This document shows, one piece after another, positions 10,301 to 18,719 of a stretch of DNA of 64,000 bases. Within the stretch, counting starts at the first letter, position 1; every line of letters begins with the position of its first letter. Under the pieces are notes generated by a model. The model was given only the letters and a program-made list of their open reading frames with translations. It had not been told where the DNA came from and searched no databases. The DNA comes from Jiangella ureilytica (lineage in GTDB: Bacteria > Actinomycetota > Actinomycetes > Jiangellales > Jiangellaceae), in contig NZ_SMKL01000004.1 in the NCBI RefSeq assembly GCF_004348545.1, positions 1-64,000 on the forward strand, in the 5' to 3' direction. The translations under genes were made by a program, and so were the position numbers.

Positions 10301-11798
10301 CGACGATCTGGCCCTTCTCGACCCGGCCGTTGTTGCCGCGGTCGCAGACCACGATCTCGCCGGTGAAGTCGGTGCCGGCCGGGAACGCGCCGGTCAGGCA
10401 GAGCGGGTTGCCGAGGTCGCCGGCGTAGACGATCGGGAACGTGCCGGTGGTCGCGGCGCTGAAGCCGAGGCCGCGGACCGGGTCGTGGGTGACGCCGCCG
10501 TCGGCGGTGACGTTCTGCACCTCGGCCTGCCACTGCCGGTCGTGCTGGGCAGCGGCGGTCGACGTGGTCCAGGGGATGTCCGCGGGGGAGCCGACGGTGG
10601 CCTCTCCCGGGCCCTCGTTGCCGGCCGACTGCGCGACGTGGATGCCGGCCGCGCGGGCGTTCAGGAAGCCGACGGCGTCGGTGTCGGTCCACGGGTCGGG
10701 CGAGGCCGCCGGGCTGCCGATCGAGTAGTTGATGACGTCGACGCCGTCGGCGATGGCCTGGTTGATCGAGGCAAGCGTGGCGGCACCGGGGCAGCCGGCC
10801 GCGCAGGCGTCGTAGGCGATGACGTTCGCGTGCGGCGCGACGCCCTGGATGTTGCGGGTGACGCTGAACTCGTGCTCGGTGCCCTCGGCGCTGTAGACCG
10901 TGGCGTCGGTCTTGTTGCCGGCCGCCGTGCTGGCGGTGTGGCTGCCGTGGCCGTCGTTGTCATACGGGTTCGGACCGTCGGGGGTGGCGAAGTCCCACGC
11001 GCCGATCAGCTTGTCGTTGCAGCCCCAGTTCGGGATGTGATTCGGGTTGGCCGGGTCGCAGACACCGACGTAGTTGCCGGCGCCGCGCGGGTTGGTGTGG
11101 TCGTAGCCGTCGCCGCCGGCCGAGGTCGGCACCACGTCGGCGAACGACGGGTTGGCCGGGTTGATGCCGGTGTCGATGACGCCGACGACGATTCCCTCGC
11201 CCTTGGTGCCGGTGTCGTCGGCGGCGGGGGTGCCGGAGCCGTCCCAGAGGGCCGGCGCGCCGATCCAGCCCGGGCCGCGGTCGGTGTGCAGCTCACGCAC
11301 CTGGTCGACCTGCACCGACGTGACGCCCGGCAGCTCAGAGACGGCGAGCGCCTCGTCCTTCGTCAGCTCGACGGCGATGCCGTTGAGCGCGTAGGTGTAG
11401 GTGAACGGGACCTCGGGGGTGCGGCCGATCTCGTCGCCGATCTGGTCGACCAGCTCGGCCTGCGCCGCCTCGAGGTGGCCGGTGTAGGCCTGGGCGGCGC
11501 GACTGTCGACGTCGAGCGGCGCGGCTCCGCGCGCCTCGGGGCCGGTGGCCGCCAGGCCCTTGATGCCGCCGTCGTAGGCGGGAACGGCGGCGTCCTCGAG
11601 CTGGACGATGTACAGCTCCGGCGCGGCGGCCGTGCCGAGGCGGAGCGCGACGCCCTTCTCCTGCTGGTGCAGGGCGAGGTCGGTCACCGCCTCGAGCTGG
11701 GGAGGTATCGGCGCCTCCGCGGGCGCGGCGCCGGCGCCCTGGGTGAGTCCCAGGGCACAGGCGACCGCAGCCGCGAGGGTCAGGCTGCGACGCAACAT
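7380..11798 (-). CDS. Large secreted subtilisin-like (S8) serine protease
   Basis: A 1472-residue secreted protease. Residues 1-28 form a signal peptide. A long I9-like propeptide (about 60-170) follows. The S8 catalytic triad is Asp209 (GVIDTG), His284 (DGHGSH) and Ser613 (GTSMASPHMAG). A protease-associated (PA) domain is inserted at about 460-550. The C-terminal half holds several beta-sandwich modules: a pre-peptidase-type domain (DLDLFVGT), a DUF11-type repeat (TDTLPEGTTYVEGTA) and a terminal Calx-beta-like domain. There is no sortase motif. The ATG at 11798 follows GAAGGAG and gives a proper signal peptide. It is divergent from a TrmB-like regulator and shares its promoter region. Confidence 0.9.
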   Translation of the reverse strand: MLRRSLTLAAAVACALGLTQGAGAAPAEAPIPPQLEAVTDLALHQQEKGVALRLGTAAAPELYIVQLEDAAVPAYDGGIKGLAATGPEARGAAPLDVDSRAAQAYTGHLEAAQAELVDQIGDEIGRTPEVPFTYTYALNGIAVELTKDEALAVSELPGVTSVQVDQVRELHTDRGPGWIGAPALWDGSGTPAADDTGTKGEGIVVGVIDTGINPANPSFADVVPTSAGGDGYDHTNPRGAGNYVGVCDPANPNHIPNWGCNDKLIGAWDFATPDGPNPYDNDGHGSHTASTAAGNKTDATVYSAEGTEHEFSVTRNIQGVAPHANVIAYDACAAGCPGAATLASINQAIADGVDVINYSIGSPAASPDPWTDTDAVGFLNARAAGIHVAQSAGNEGPGEATVGSPADIPWTTSTAAAQHDRQWQAEVQNVTADGGVTHDPVRGLGFSAATTGTFPIVYAGDLGNPLCLTGAFPAGTDFTGEIVVCDRGNNGRVEKGQIVAALGAEGMILANDAASGDSLNADAHVLPAVHITYDDGVELKAWMASVTGEKASLSGGIEVISDSVGDIMASFSSRGPNRAVEIVSPSITAPGVDIIAANGVGNETSWGFISGTSMASPHMAGSYALLKSIHGDWTPAEAQSAAMTTSKTTVTDNDGTVADWFDMGSGRVDLNVAAKAGLVLDVTPAEYAAANPAEGGDVKDLNLPSMADRQCLETCEWTRTVTGTETGAGTWTVSTESLSDGITVTAEPSTFTIAEGEDVEITITADVAGAPTDDYLFGAVVLTPQEGSEAPAAHLPVAALPSTGVLPDGIEIDTRRDAGSQESAPIEAIEIEDFTATVSGLVPVQEQQLSIPEDTTNTDPYDGNGTQTILVEVPENAARLIADLSDSTAPDLDLFVGTGSTPSAATQVCSSATGTADEFCDVGSPEAGTWWILVQNWDASTPGGTDTVTLGTAVVAGDQGNLTVEGPESQPAGEPFTIRAFYDEDDLDPGETWYGAIALGSAPDSEGDIGVIPVTVNRHADDVTKTASVDTAGPGDTIRYMLTVAPNVTPEDLTYTITDTLPEGTTYVEGTATEGATVEDGVLTWEGTLPTAVGAEGAYSITTSATDPQCVNPVTGTQEYSNLQDFGILAQAGIEGDGIVVTALASRTYGFYDRPYAGVGLSDDGFLIYDYAANDGARPATPQSLPTAARPNNLAAMLWQDMQIVYNQAANSGISLATAGAGLAVIEVDDLRLASDPTGAQGTYDMEAFLFTGSNDLVFAYDNITGPLAGPITIGTENATGTSATSLVNAGSAAGVIANDTVVCASYEGPDLDPVVITYDVTVDADVEDGAVLTNSAVHVTDNPGAQEVTVSDSVAVSLPAITVAATADAVEPATDGTVTFTRPAGSAAGELTVSYSVEDGRYTRPGRDYEPLDGTVTFAPGQTTAVETVGVIDRRGPSPQPRSVTITVSDGPGYLVGDPASATVDIVSDGR

Positions 11799-12007
11799 GC
11801 GGGCTCCTTCAACGACGAACCCGCCGGCCACTCCGGGGTGTGGTGGCGGCGGGTCTGGGTTTCGAGCGAACTGCGGACGGTGTCGGGGGTGCGGCAGCCG
11901 ATGTGACAACGCGATGGCGTCGGCATCACCGGCCTCCCGAAACGGTGCGTTCCCTGGCAGATGACGTGCGGAGATGCACATTGTCATGAGCTGCCCGGTA
12001 ACCGGTG

Positions 12008-12052
12008 AAACTAGACGAACCTTGTCACCACTGTCAATGGTGACATTAAGGT
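12008..12052. promoter_or_regulatory. Divergent promoters overlapping a perfect palindromic operator
   Basis: TGTCACCA (12023-12030) and TGGTGACA (12038-12045) form a perfect 8+7+8 inverted repeat. On the plus strand TTGTCA (12022) and TAAGGT (12047) would start a leaderless mRNA at the regulator ATG at 12060. On the minus strand TTGACA (12037 to 12032) and TAGTTT (12013 to 12008), 18 bases apart, would drive the protease. Both promoters overlap the palindrome. Confidence 0.65.
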
Positions 12053-12059
12053 GTCCGCC

Positions 12060-12866
12060 ATGGACACCGCCGCGAACGTCGCCGGGCTGGTCGACCTCGG
12101 CCTGACCCGGTACGAGGCGCGGGCCTACCTGGCGCTCATCGGCCGCCGCGATGCCACGCCGGCCGAGATCGCGCGGATGGCGTCCATCCCGCGGCAGCGC
12201 GCTTACGACGTCCTGGCCTCACTCTCCGAGCGAGGGCTGGTCCAGCACGTGCCCGGCCAGGCGGTGCGCTACCGCGCTCAGCCGCCGGACCAGGTCACGG
12301 AGCTGCTCCTCGCGGTGCGCCGGCGCGAGCTGGACCGGCTGGCCCGGAACACGACGGACATGGTGAGTCAGCTCCGCTCGCTGTTCCAGCGCGGCCAGGA
12401 CCACGGGAACCCGTTCGACTTCGTCGAGGTGCTGCGCGACCGCGAGCACGCCGTCGAGCGGGTGCAGCGGCTCTGGACCGACGCCCGGCACGAAGTGCTG
12501 ACGTTCGTGCACCCGCCCTATCTCGGCGCGTCGACGCCGTCGAACTCCGAGGTGCCGGTGGGCATCGTGCAGCGGTCGATCTACGAGACGTCCATCCTCG
12601 ACGACCCCGAGATGACCGAGCGGGTGCGGACGTGGGCGGCGCTGGGCGAGCAGATCAGGCTGACGACGGAGCTGCCGCTGAAGCTGACCATCGTCGACGG
12701 CCGGTCGGTGGCGTTCAACATGCCCGATCCCGCCGAGGGCGACGGCTCCGTGACCACGCTCGTCGTGCAGCACGAGGCGCTGGCGACGACGCTGAAGATC
12801 GCGTTCGAGAGCCTCTGGTCCCAGGGCCGCACGCTCGACGACGTCGTGGCGGCGCGGACGTACTAG
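12060..12866 (+). CDS. TrmB-type helix-turn-helix transcriptional regulator
   Basis: A 268-residue regulator. The N-terminal winged helix (LGLTRYEARAYLALIGRRDA and then IPRQRAYDVLASLSERGLV) is the TrmB pattern. It is followed by a coiled-coil linker (about 75-105) and a C-terminal effector-binding or dimerisation domain. TrmB proteins usually sense sugars, but the ligand is not readable here. The ATG at 12060 is preferred over the GTG at 12051 because TAAGGT lies 7 bases upstream. It is transcribed away from the secreted protease across a shared palindromic operator, so it probably regulates both itself and the protease. Confidence 0.85.
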   Translation: MDTAANVAGLVDLGLTRYEARAYLALIGRRDATPAEIARMASIPRQRAYDVLASLSERGLVQHVPGQAVRYRAQPPDQVTELLLAVRRRELDRLARNTTDMVSQLRSLFQRGQDHGNPFDFVEVLRDREHAVERVQRLWTDARHEVLTFVHPPYLGASTPSNSEVPVGIVQRSIYETSILDDPEMTERVRTWAALGEQIRLTTELPLKLTIVDGRSVAFNMPDPAEGDGSVTTLVVQHEALATTLKIAFESLWSQGRTLDDVVAARTY

Positions 12867-12886
12867 CAGTCCTGGCAGCGGTCCGG

Positions 12887-13318
12887 CTACGGGCCGAGGC
12901 GAGGGGCCTCGATGGCCGGGCAGGTGTCCATGACGACCTCGAGCCCGGCCGCCTTCGCCCGCTCGGCGGCCGCCTCGTCGACGACGCCGAGCTGCAGCCA
13001 GACGGCGGTGATGCCGAGCCTGTCCTTCTCGGCGATGGCGTCGTCGACCACCTCGCCGACCCGCCGGCTGTTGACGAAGCAGTCGACGACGTCGACCGGG
13101 CCGGGGACGTCGGCCAGCTTCTTGTAGCCGGTCTCGTCGTGGGCACCCTCGCCGCGCGGGTTCACCGGCACGATCGTCATGCCGAGGCGGTCGCGGAGGA
13201 ACCGGGCGACCCCGTGGGCGGCGCGGGCCCGGTTCTCCGAGAGCCCGACGACGGCCCAGGTGGCGGGGGTGGTGAGCAGCCGGCGGACGGTACCGGGGTC
13301 GTTCACGTGCGTGGTCAC
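12887..13318 (-). CDS. CoA-binding domain protein (YccU-like)
   Basis: A 143-residue single-domain Rossmann-fold protein of the succinyl-CoA-synthetase-alpha-like CoA-binding family. The motif WAVVGLSENRARAAHGVARFL near residue 21 is the nucleotide-binding turn, followed by VPVNPRGEG and a late VVMDTCPAIE. Members bind CoA, but their physiological role is unclear. The GTG start lies 38 bases from the divergent neighbour. Its 3' end faces the TrmB-like gene across only 20 bases. Confidence 0.85.
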   Translation of the reverse strand: MTTHVNDPGTVRRLLTTPATWAVVGLSENRARAAHGVARFLRDRLGMTIVPVNPRGEGAHDETGYKKLADVPGPVDVVDCFVNSRRVGEVVDDAIAEKDRLGITAVWLQLGVVDEAAAERAKAAGLEVVMDTCPAIEAPRLGP

Positions 13319-13356
13319 CCTTCGAGCGTATGCCCGCCGGGTCGTAGGCTCGAGTC

Positions 13357-14004
13357 ATGACCCGACCGCCACTCACCGACCGGCAGATCGACCGAGCCGA
13401 GGCCGCGTCGAGCGGCGATCCGGCCGGGCTGGCGCGGCAGTTCGAGGACTGGGCCGCCGACCCGCAGCCCGGCGACGTCGACGACACCGGCACGCTGCTG
13501 GTCCGGGCCAGCGAGGCCTGGGTCCGCGCGGGCGAGCACGAGCGGGCGGTCGATGCCGCGCGCCGGGCGGTGGACACCGGCCACGAGGTCCCGCCCAACA
13601 CCCGGTGCTTCCTCGTCGACGCGCTGCTGGCCGCCGGCCGCGTCGAGGAGGCCGACGCGCTGGCGGGCGAGCTGCGTCGCGTGCGCGGCGGTGACACGTT
13701 CGTTCTGCTGTTCCTGGGTGAGAGTTACGAGGAGCGCGCGCACTCCGCGAAGGCGCATCGCTGGTTCACCATGGGCCTGACGGCGGCGGAGCGGCACGGC
13801 GACCCCGCCGGCGCGGTGCCGTCCCTGCTCGCCGCCCGATTCCGGGTCCGCCGCGACCTGGAGCTGCCGTACGACGCGCTCGACGAGGAGTACGCCGACA
13901 CCGTCGTCGAGGAGCTCGAGGAGGACGGCGTCGACGTCGCCGCCGAGGCCGCGGCGCTGATGCAGGAGGACGGCTCGAACCCGGACGCGTTCTTCCGGCC
14001 CTGA
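13357..14004 (+). CDS. TPR-like helical protein of unknown function
   Basis: A 215-residue acidic, soluble, mostly helical protein. Segments such as ASEAWVRAGEHERAVDAARRAVD and VDALLAAGRVEEADALAGEL have the spacing of tetratricopeptide-type helix pairs, pointing to a protein-interaction scaffold. There is no enzymatic motif and no signal peptide. TAGGCT sits six bases before the ATG, suggesting a leaderless mRNA. The function is not recognised. Confidence 0.7.
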   Translation: MTRPPLTDRQIDRAEAASSGDPAGLARQFEDWAADPQPGDVDDTGTLLVRASEAWVRAGEHERAVDAARRAVDTGHEVPPNTRCFLVDALLAAGRVEEADALAGELRRVRGGDTFVLLFLGESYEERAHSAKAHRWFTMGLTAAERHGDPAGAVPSLLAARFRVRRDLELPYDALDEEYADTVVEELEEDGVDVAAEAAALMQEDGSNPDAFFRP

Positions 14005-14026
14005 ACCGGGCGTGCCACGCCGCGTC

Positions 14027-14977
14027 TCACCCGGCGGCGAAGGCGTCGGTGGCGCGGCGCAGCTCGGTCGCCAGTCCGGCGTCGGCGGAGACGTGGCCGG
14101 CGCCGTCGACCACCACGAGCCGGGCGTCGGGCCAGGCCCGCGCCAGATCCCAGGCCGCTTGGACCGGGGTCTGCATGTCGGCGCGGCCGGCGACCAGCAC
14201 GCCGGGGATGCCGTGCAGCCGGCCGGCCTCGCGCACCAGCTGGTCGTCGGCCAGCCAGGCGCCGTGGCGGAAGTAGTGGACGACGATCCGCACGAAGGTC
14301 TCCGCGAACAGCGGGTCGGCGAAGGCCGTGGACGCGTGCGGGCCGGGGTGCAGGCTCAGCGTCGCCGCCTCCCAGGCGCACCAGGCCGCCACGGCGCCGT
14401 CGCGGACCGCGGGGTCGGGGTCGTGCAGCAGCCGGTGGTAGGCCTCGATCAGCTCGCGGGCGCCCGCGACGCCGGCCCCGCCCGCCGCCGCGCTGAACGC
14501 CGCCCACGCCTCCGGGAAGAACCGCGCAGCGCCGCCGCCGTACAGCCAGTCGTCATCGTCGGGCCGCAGCAGCGCGATGCTGGCGAGCACCAGCGCCGTC
14601 ACCCGCGACGGGTGCGCCTGCGCGTAGGCCAGGCCGAGCGTGCTGCCCCACGAGCCGCCGAGCACCAGCCAGCGCTCGATCCCACGGTCGGCCCGCAGCC
14701 GCTCGAGGTCGTCGACCAGCGCCCAGGTGTGGTTGGCCGACAGGTCGCTGTGCTCGTCGGCGACGCGCGGCGTGCTCCGGCCGCAGCCGCGCTGGTCGAG
14801 CAGGACGATGCGGTACGCCGCCGGGTCGAACAGCGTCCGGTGCGCCGGGGAGCAACCGGCGGCAGGGCCGCCGTGCAGCACCACCGCGGGCGCGCCGCCG
14901 GGGTTGCCGCACTCCTCCCAGTAGACGCGCTGCCCGTCGCCGACGTCGAGCAGCCCGTGCGCGTACGGCTCGATCAC
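14027..14977 (-). CDS. pip: Proline iminopeptidase (alpha/beta hydrolase, S33)
   Basis: A 316-residue cytosolic peptidase that removes N-terminal proline. The S33 signatures are all visible: VVLHGGPAAGCSP (oxyanion hole, near residue 27), LLDQRGCGRSTP, the nucleophile elbow GGSWGSTLGLAYAQ near residue 105, and late Asp and His in VAGRADMQTP and VDGAGH. The GTG at 14977 overlaps the stop of the upstream SMC gene in a GTGA junction. It may therefore be translated from the SMC operon mRNA even though it looks functionally unrelated. Confidence 0.9.
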   Translation of the reverse strand: MIEPYAHGLLDVGDGQRVYWEECGNPGGAPAVVLHGGPAAGCSPAHRTLFDPAAYRIVLLDQRGCGRSTPRVADEHSDLSANHTWALVDDLERLRADRGIERWLVLGGSWGSTLGLAYAQAHPSRVTALVLASIALLRPDDDDWLYGGGAARFFPEAWAAFSAAAGGAGVAGARELIEAYHRLLHDPDPAVRDGAVAAWCAWEAATLSLHPGPHASTAFADPLFAETFVRIVVHYFRHGAWLADDQLVREAGRLHGIPGVLVAGRADMQTPVQAAWDLARAWPDARLVVVDGAGHVSADAGLATELRRATDAFAAG

Positions 14978-17900
14978 GCGACGTCGAGCGTGCCGGGCCG
15001 GAACGACGTCATCCAGGTGCGCAGCAGCTCGACCCGGGCGGCGTTGGCGTCGTTGCCGACCACCACCGGCTCCTCGTTGTAGGCCATGGTGTCCGAGCGC
15101 CGCCGCAGCTTGACGTAGAGGCCGGACGCCTCGATGGCGTAGCGCTCCATGTCGTCCTGCAGGGCGCCGACGACGGTGATGTTGTGGTCGTTGCCGATGC
15201 GCTCGAACAGGGCGACGGCCTCGCGGCGGTGCTGCTTGCCGAGGTTGCGGCCCAGCTCGTCGAGGATCAGCAGCAGCGGCCGGTCGCCGCCGCGGGCCAG
15301 CGCCGCGGCGCAGACCAGCTTGACCGCCTTCTCGTCCATCTGCGCGGTGTTGCTGCGCAGCGTGTAGGCCGACATCCGCTGCCCCTCGGCCCGGCGCCAC
15401 TTGGGGCTGACGGTCCACCGCCACGGCTTGTCCGGCTCCGACGGCGGCTCCGGCTCCGGGTAGTCGAGGCCGGCGCCGTAGCCGCCGTACTCCTGGTCGA
15501 GCCGGTCGAACTCCGCAGCCACCTTCTTGAGCATGGCCTTGATGCCCGACGCCAGCGAGGTGCGGTGGGCCCGCGCGGTCTGCTCGGCCTCGCCGTGCCC
15601 GAGCCGGGCGGCGGCGAGGTCGGCGGTGCGCCGCGAGCGCTGCTCGGTGATCTGCTTGAGCTGGTGCTGGTCGTGCTCCTCGGTGTCCTCGAGGTGGGTG
15701 TCGAGCGCGCGCAGCAGCGGCGCGACCAGCGTCACCCGGGTCTCGAGCGTGCCGCCGGTCCAGTTCTGCGTGACCAGCAGCTCGCGCAGCTCGGCCGTCA
15801 GCTCCTCGGGCGGCGTGCCGGGCGGGAAGCAGCGGACGGCGACCTCGTTGGTCAGCCGCGTGGCCTCGTCGTCCCAGGCCGCGGTGGTGCGCGCCTGCGT
15901 GTCGCCCGGAAGCGCGACGAGGTGCCGGCGGGCGGCGTCGGGGGAGTCGCCCCAGGCCTTCTCGCGGTCGAGCAGGCCGAGCCCGTCGCGCTCCTCGGTC
16001 AGCGCGAACCGCTCGGCCTCCTTCTCGCGCAGGGTCTGGGTGAGCCGCTTGCGGGTGTCGCGGAGGCTGGTCACCCGCTCCTCGCGCGAGTTGTGCACGC
16101 CCAGCTCGCGCGCGTACGCGTCCTCGGCGGCGGCGAGGTCGGGAACCAGCGCCTCGCGGCGGTCCTGCCGGTCGGTGTTCGCCTCGCGCAGCTCACCGAT
16201 CTCCTTCCGCAGCGCGTCGGCGCGCTCGGCGGCGTCGGCCGCCTTGGCCCGCGCGTCGGCCCGGGCGAGCGCCGCCCGGGCCTGCTCGACCACGGCGGAG
16301 GCCGCGTCGAGCGCCGTCGTCAACTCGCGGTGCGCCTCCTCGGCGGCGGCGACACGCGCGGGCTGACCCGTGATCGGCTCGGCGAACCCGCCGATGGCCA
16401 GCACTCCGGCCGCTTCGTCGACGACGGGGTCGGCTGCGGCCCGGGCGGCGATCGCGTCGAGGAACGCCGTCAGGTCGGGTGCGCCCTTCTTGCCGTCGGC
16501 CAGCACGAGCAGCGAGCCGGGCAGCCCGGCCAGTGCCTTCACCGCCGTCGTCGCGTCCTTGCGCCCGACGACGACGGCCTCGCGGTAGGGGGTCAGCCGC
16601 GGCTCCCACACGTCCCGCTCGGCGGGGTCGACGGTGACGACGTCGACCAGCGCGACGGCGTCGACCTTCGCCGCCCGGAGCCGTTCGACCTGCTCGGCGG
16701 CGACGTCGTCGCCGGACTCCGTGGCCGTGACCCTGCGCCGGGCCTCGGCGGCGGCGGCCCGGGCGACCGCCTGCGCGGCGATGGCCTCCTCGAGCGCCGT
16801 GCGGGCCTCGTCCAGCTCGGCGGCGGCGACCGGCGGGGTGCGGCCGTCGGCGGCGCGCGCCTCGTCGAGGAGGGACCTGTGCGTCGTGGTCAGCCGGTCG
16901 AGATGCTGGCCGGCAGCCAGGTGCGCCGCCTCGAGCTCGCGGTCGCGGGCGATCAGCTCGTTGCGGGTGCGCTGGGCGGCCTCGAACCGGCGGGCGGACT
17001 CGTCGTCGTCGGTCAGCGCGGCCAGCCGGTCCTCGACCGCGTCGATCTCCTGTTTCAGCTCGGCCTCGGTCTCGTCCAGGCCGGCGAGGGCCTGGCGCAG
17101 CTCCGACGCCCGTTCGACGCCGTCGAGCAGGTGCCGGGCGCACCGCGAGCGCCAGGCCGTACGCGCCTCGTCGAGCAGCTCGCGCGCGGCCAGCCGGCGG
17201 GCGATGCCGGCCTCGACGACCGCCATCTCGCTCTCCCACGAGGCGAGGTCGCGCTCGGCGTCGAGGACGTCGCTGCGGTGCCGGTGCTCGGCCGTGCGCA
17301 GCACCTGCTCGTGCTCGAGCTCGCGGTCCAGCCCGGTGAGGGTCGCGATGGCGTCGAAGATGCGGTGCGGCGGCAGGTCGTTCAGCGGCTGGGCCAGCAG
17401 GTTCGCCGCCTGACTGGCGCGCACCGACGTCGACAGGAACGACACGCAGCGCGCGTTCTGCCCGAACAGCACCCGCGACAGCTGGCCGGCGTGGAAGTCG
17501 GTGCGGCCGTTGCTGCGCGGCAGCTCCGCCCAGAGCTCGTCGACGCGCGCGGCCCGCTCGGACTCCGTCGCGCCGTAGGGGACGTGCAGCCCGCCGGTCC
17601 AGCGCAGGTCGAGGTAGGGCGCCTTACGGTTGATGCGCAGCCAGACGGTGATGACGTCGCTGGTCAGCTCGGTGAGCGACCCCGTTCCGGGCGGGGCGAA
17701 CACGCCGATGACGTAGCCGCGGTCGACGTTGGACCAGCGGCCCTCCTGGGCGGCCAGCTCCGCGGTGAACAGCAGCTCGGCGGCCCCCGCCGCGCCGCTG
17801 GCCAGCCGCCACTGCTCGTCTGCGTGCAGCAGGCTGAGCGCGGCGATGAACGACGACTTGCCGGCGCCGTTGGAGTCCTTCGGCCCCTGCCCGGCGACGG

Positions 17901-18024
17901 TGACCAGCCCCTGGCCGATCATCGGGACCGGGTGGGTCGACAGCCGGGAGATGTCGACGACCTGGATGCCGACGAGCACCCGCTCGCCGACGACGTCGAA
18001 GGCGCCCGCTGCGGCAGCGCTCAC
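14974..18024 (-). CDS. SMC-like coiled-coil ATPase (MksB/JetC-like)
   Basis: A 1016-residue P-loop ATPase with the SMC layout: Walker A at residues 47-58 (GPKDSNGAGKSS), a long coiled coil (about 250-480), a central hinge-like globular stretch (about 480-580), a second coiled coil, and Walker B at 917-925 (LLLILDELG). The C-motif region before Walker B reads LRSNTAQMDEKAVKLVCAAA instead of the usual LSGGE signature, so it is a divergent branch. The GTG start overlaps the previous stop (GTGA). By analogy with MksBEF/Wadjet it would act as the DNA-loop-extruding motor with the three upstream proteins. Confidence 0.8.
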   Translation of the reverse strand: MSAAAAGAFDVVGERVLVGIQVVDISRLSTHPVPMIGQGLVTVAGQGPKDSNGAGKSSFIAALSLLHADEQWRLASGAAGAAELLFTAELAAQEGRWSNVDRGYVIGVFAPPGTGSLTELTSDVITVWLRINRKAPYLDLRWTGGLHVPYGATESERAARVDELWAELPRSNGRTDFHAGQLSRVLFGQNARCVSFLSTSVRASQAANLLAQPLNDLPPHRIFDAIATLTGLDRELEHEQVLRTAEHRHRSDVLDAERDLASWESEMAVVEAGIARRLAARELLDEARTAWRSRCARHLLDGVERASELRQALAGLDETEAELKQEIDAVEDRLAALTDDDESARRFEAAQRTRNELIARDRELEAAHLAAGQHLDRLTTTHRSLLDEARAADGRTPPVAAAELDEARTALEEAIAAQAVARAAAAEARRRVTATESGDDVAAEQVERLRAAKVDAVALVDVVTVDPAERDVWEPRLTPYREAVVVGRKDATTAVKALAGLPGSLLVLADGKKGAPDLTAFLDAIAARAAADPVVDEAAGVLAIGGFAEPITGQPARVAAAEEAHRELTTALDAASAVVEQARAALARADARAKAADAAERADALRKEIGELREANTDRQDRREALVPDLAAAEDAYARELGVHNSREERVTSLRDTRKRLTQTLREKEAERFALTEERDGLGLLDREKAWGDSPDAARRHLVALPGDTQARTTAAWDDEATRLTNEVAVRCFPPGTPPEELTAELRELLVTQNWTGGTLETRVTLVAPLLRALDTHLEDTEEHDQHQLKQITEQRSRRTADLAAARLGHGEAEQTARAHRTSLASGIKAMLKKVAAEFDRLDQEYGGYGAGLDYPEPEPPSEPDKPWRWTVSPKWRRAEGQRMSAYTLRSNTAQMDEKAVKLVCAAALARGGDRPLLLILDELGRNLGKQHRREAVALFERIGNDHNITVVGALQDDMERYAIEASGLYVKLRRRSDTMAYNEEPVVVGNDANAARVELLRTWMTSFRPGTLDVA

Positions 18025-18719
18025 GTGTCCTCGTTCCTCTCCGTCGTGCTCGTGCGGGTGGGGGTGGCGACGGCGGCAGCTGCAGCCGGGCGGCGGGCGC
18101 GGATGGCCGCCGCCAGCGGGCTGTCCGGCGCGGCCGCCAGGATCAGCTCGTGCTCCAGCCGCTCGCGCGCCGGTTTGGTGAGCCGGTGCAGCGCCGGTCC
18201 GGGCAGGTAGGCAGGCCCGTCCGTCGGGGCGGCCCGGCCGCGCGCCGGGGCGATCTGCACCAGCCCGGCGGCCCGCAGCCGCTGCAGCGCGGGGCGGATC
18301 TCGCCGCGCGGCAACTGCGTGTACCGGGTCAGCTCGTCGACCGGCGTGGGATGCCCCGACGTCCACGAGTCGCCGCCGATGAGCCCCTGGCTGCGCGGGA
18401 TCGCGACCGAGTGGATGAGCACCAGCACCAGGACCGCGCGGTCGACCCGCGACTGCGCCGTGGCGCCCTCGGCGGCCAGCTGCGCCGTGACGTCGTCGCG
18501 GAACCCCGACGTCCAGTGCGTGCTGCCGACGCGGACCAGCGTGCGGCCCATGCGGAAGAGGAGCCGCTGCAGGTCGCGGCGGACGGTCGCGTCGCGCAGC
18601 GCCAGCAGCTGGGCCTCGGCGACCGGCTCGCGGCCGTGCTCGAGGGCGGCGAACGCGGCCATGACCTCGTCGCGGTGGCGCTCGTTGAGGTCGGCGAGGA
18701 CGGTGTCGAAGATGGTCAT
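18021..18719 (-). CDS. Winged-helix partner of the SMC-like ATPase (MksE/JetB-like)
   Basis: A 232-residue protein with a probable winged-helix region around residues 120-170 (PVDELTRYTQLPRGEIRPALQRLRAAGLVQIAP) and an Arg-rich C-terminus (AAAIRARRPAAAAAVATP). Its size, fold and place directly before the SMC gene match the kite-type MksE/JetB subunit, but this is inferred from context. The ATG at 18719 overlaps the stop of the upstream gene (ATGA), and its own stop overlaps the SMC start, so expression is coupled on both sides. Confidence 0.6.
   Translation of the reverse strand: MTIFDTVLADLNERHRDEVMAAFAALEHGREPVAEAQLLALRDATVRRDLQRLLFRMGRTLVRVGSTHWTSGFRDDVTAQLAAEGATAQSRVDRAVLVLVLIHSVAIPRSQGLIGGDSWTSGHPTPVDELTRYTQLPRGEIRPALQRLRAAGLVQIAPARGRAAPTDGPAYLPGPALHRLTKPARERLEHELILAAAPDSPLAAAIRARRPAAAAAVATPTRTSTTERNEDT

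Noticed and set aside
8742-11906. Very long plus-strand open frame opposite the subtilase gene
   Set aside because: High-GC shadow frame. Its product is Arg/Gly/Val-rich low-complexity sequence with no motif, whereas the minus strand carries a complete S8 protease.
15184-18210. Long plus-strand open frame opposite the SMC gene
   Set aside because: Shadow frame of an SMC gene with clear Walker motifs on the minus strand; the composition is an Arg/Leu/Gly repeat pattern.
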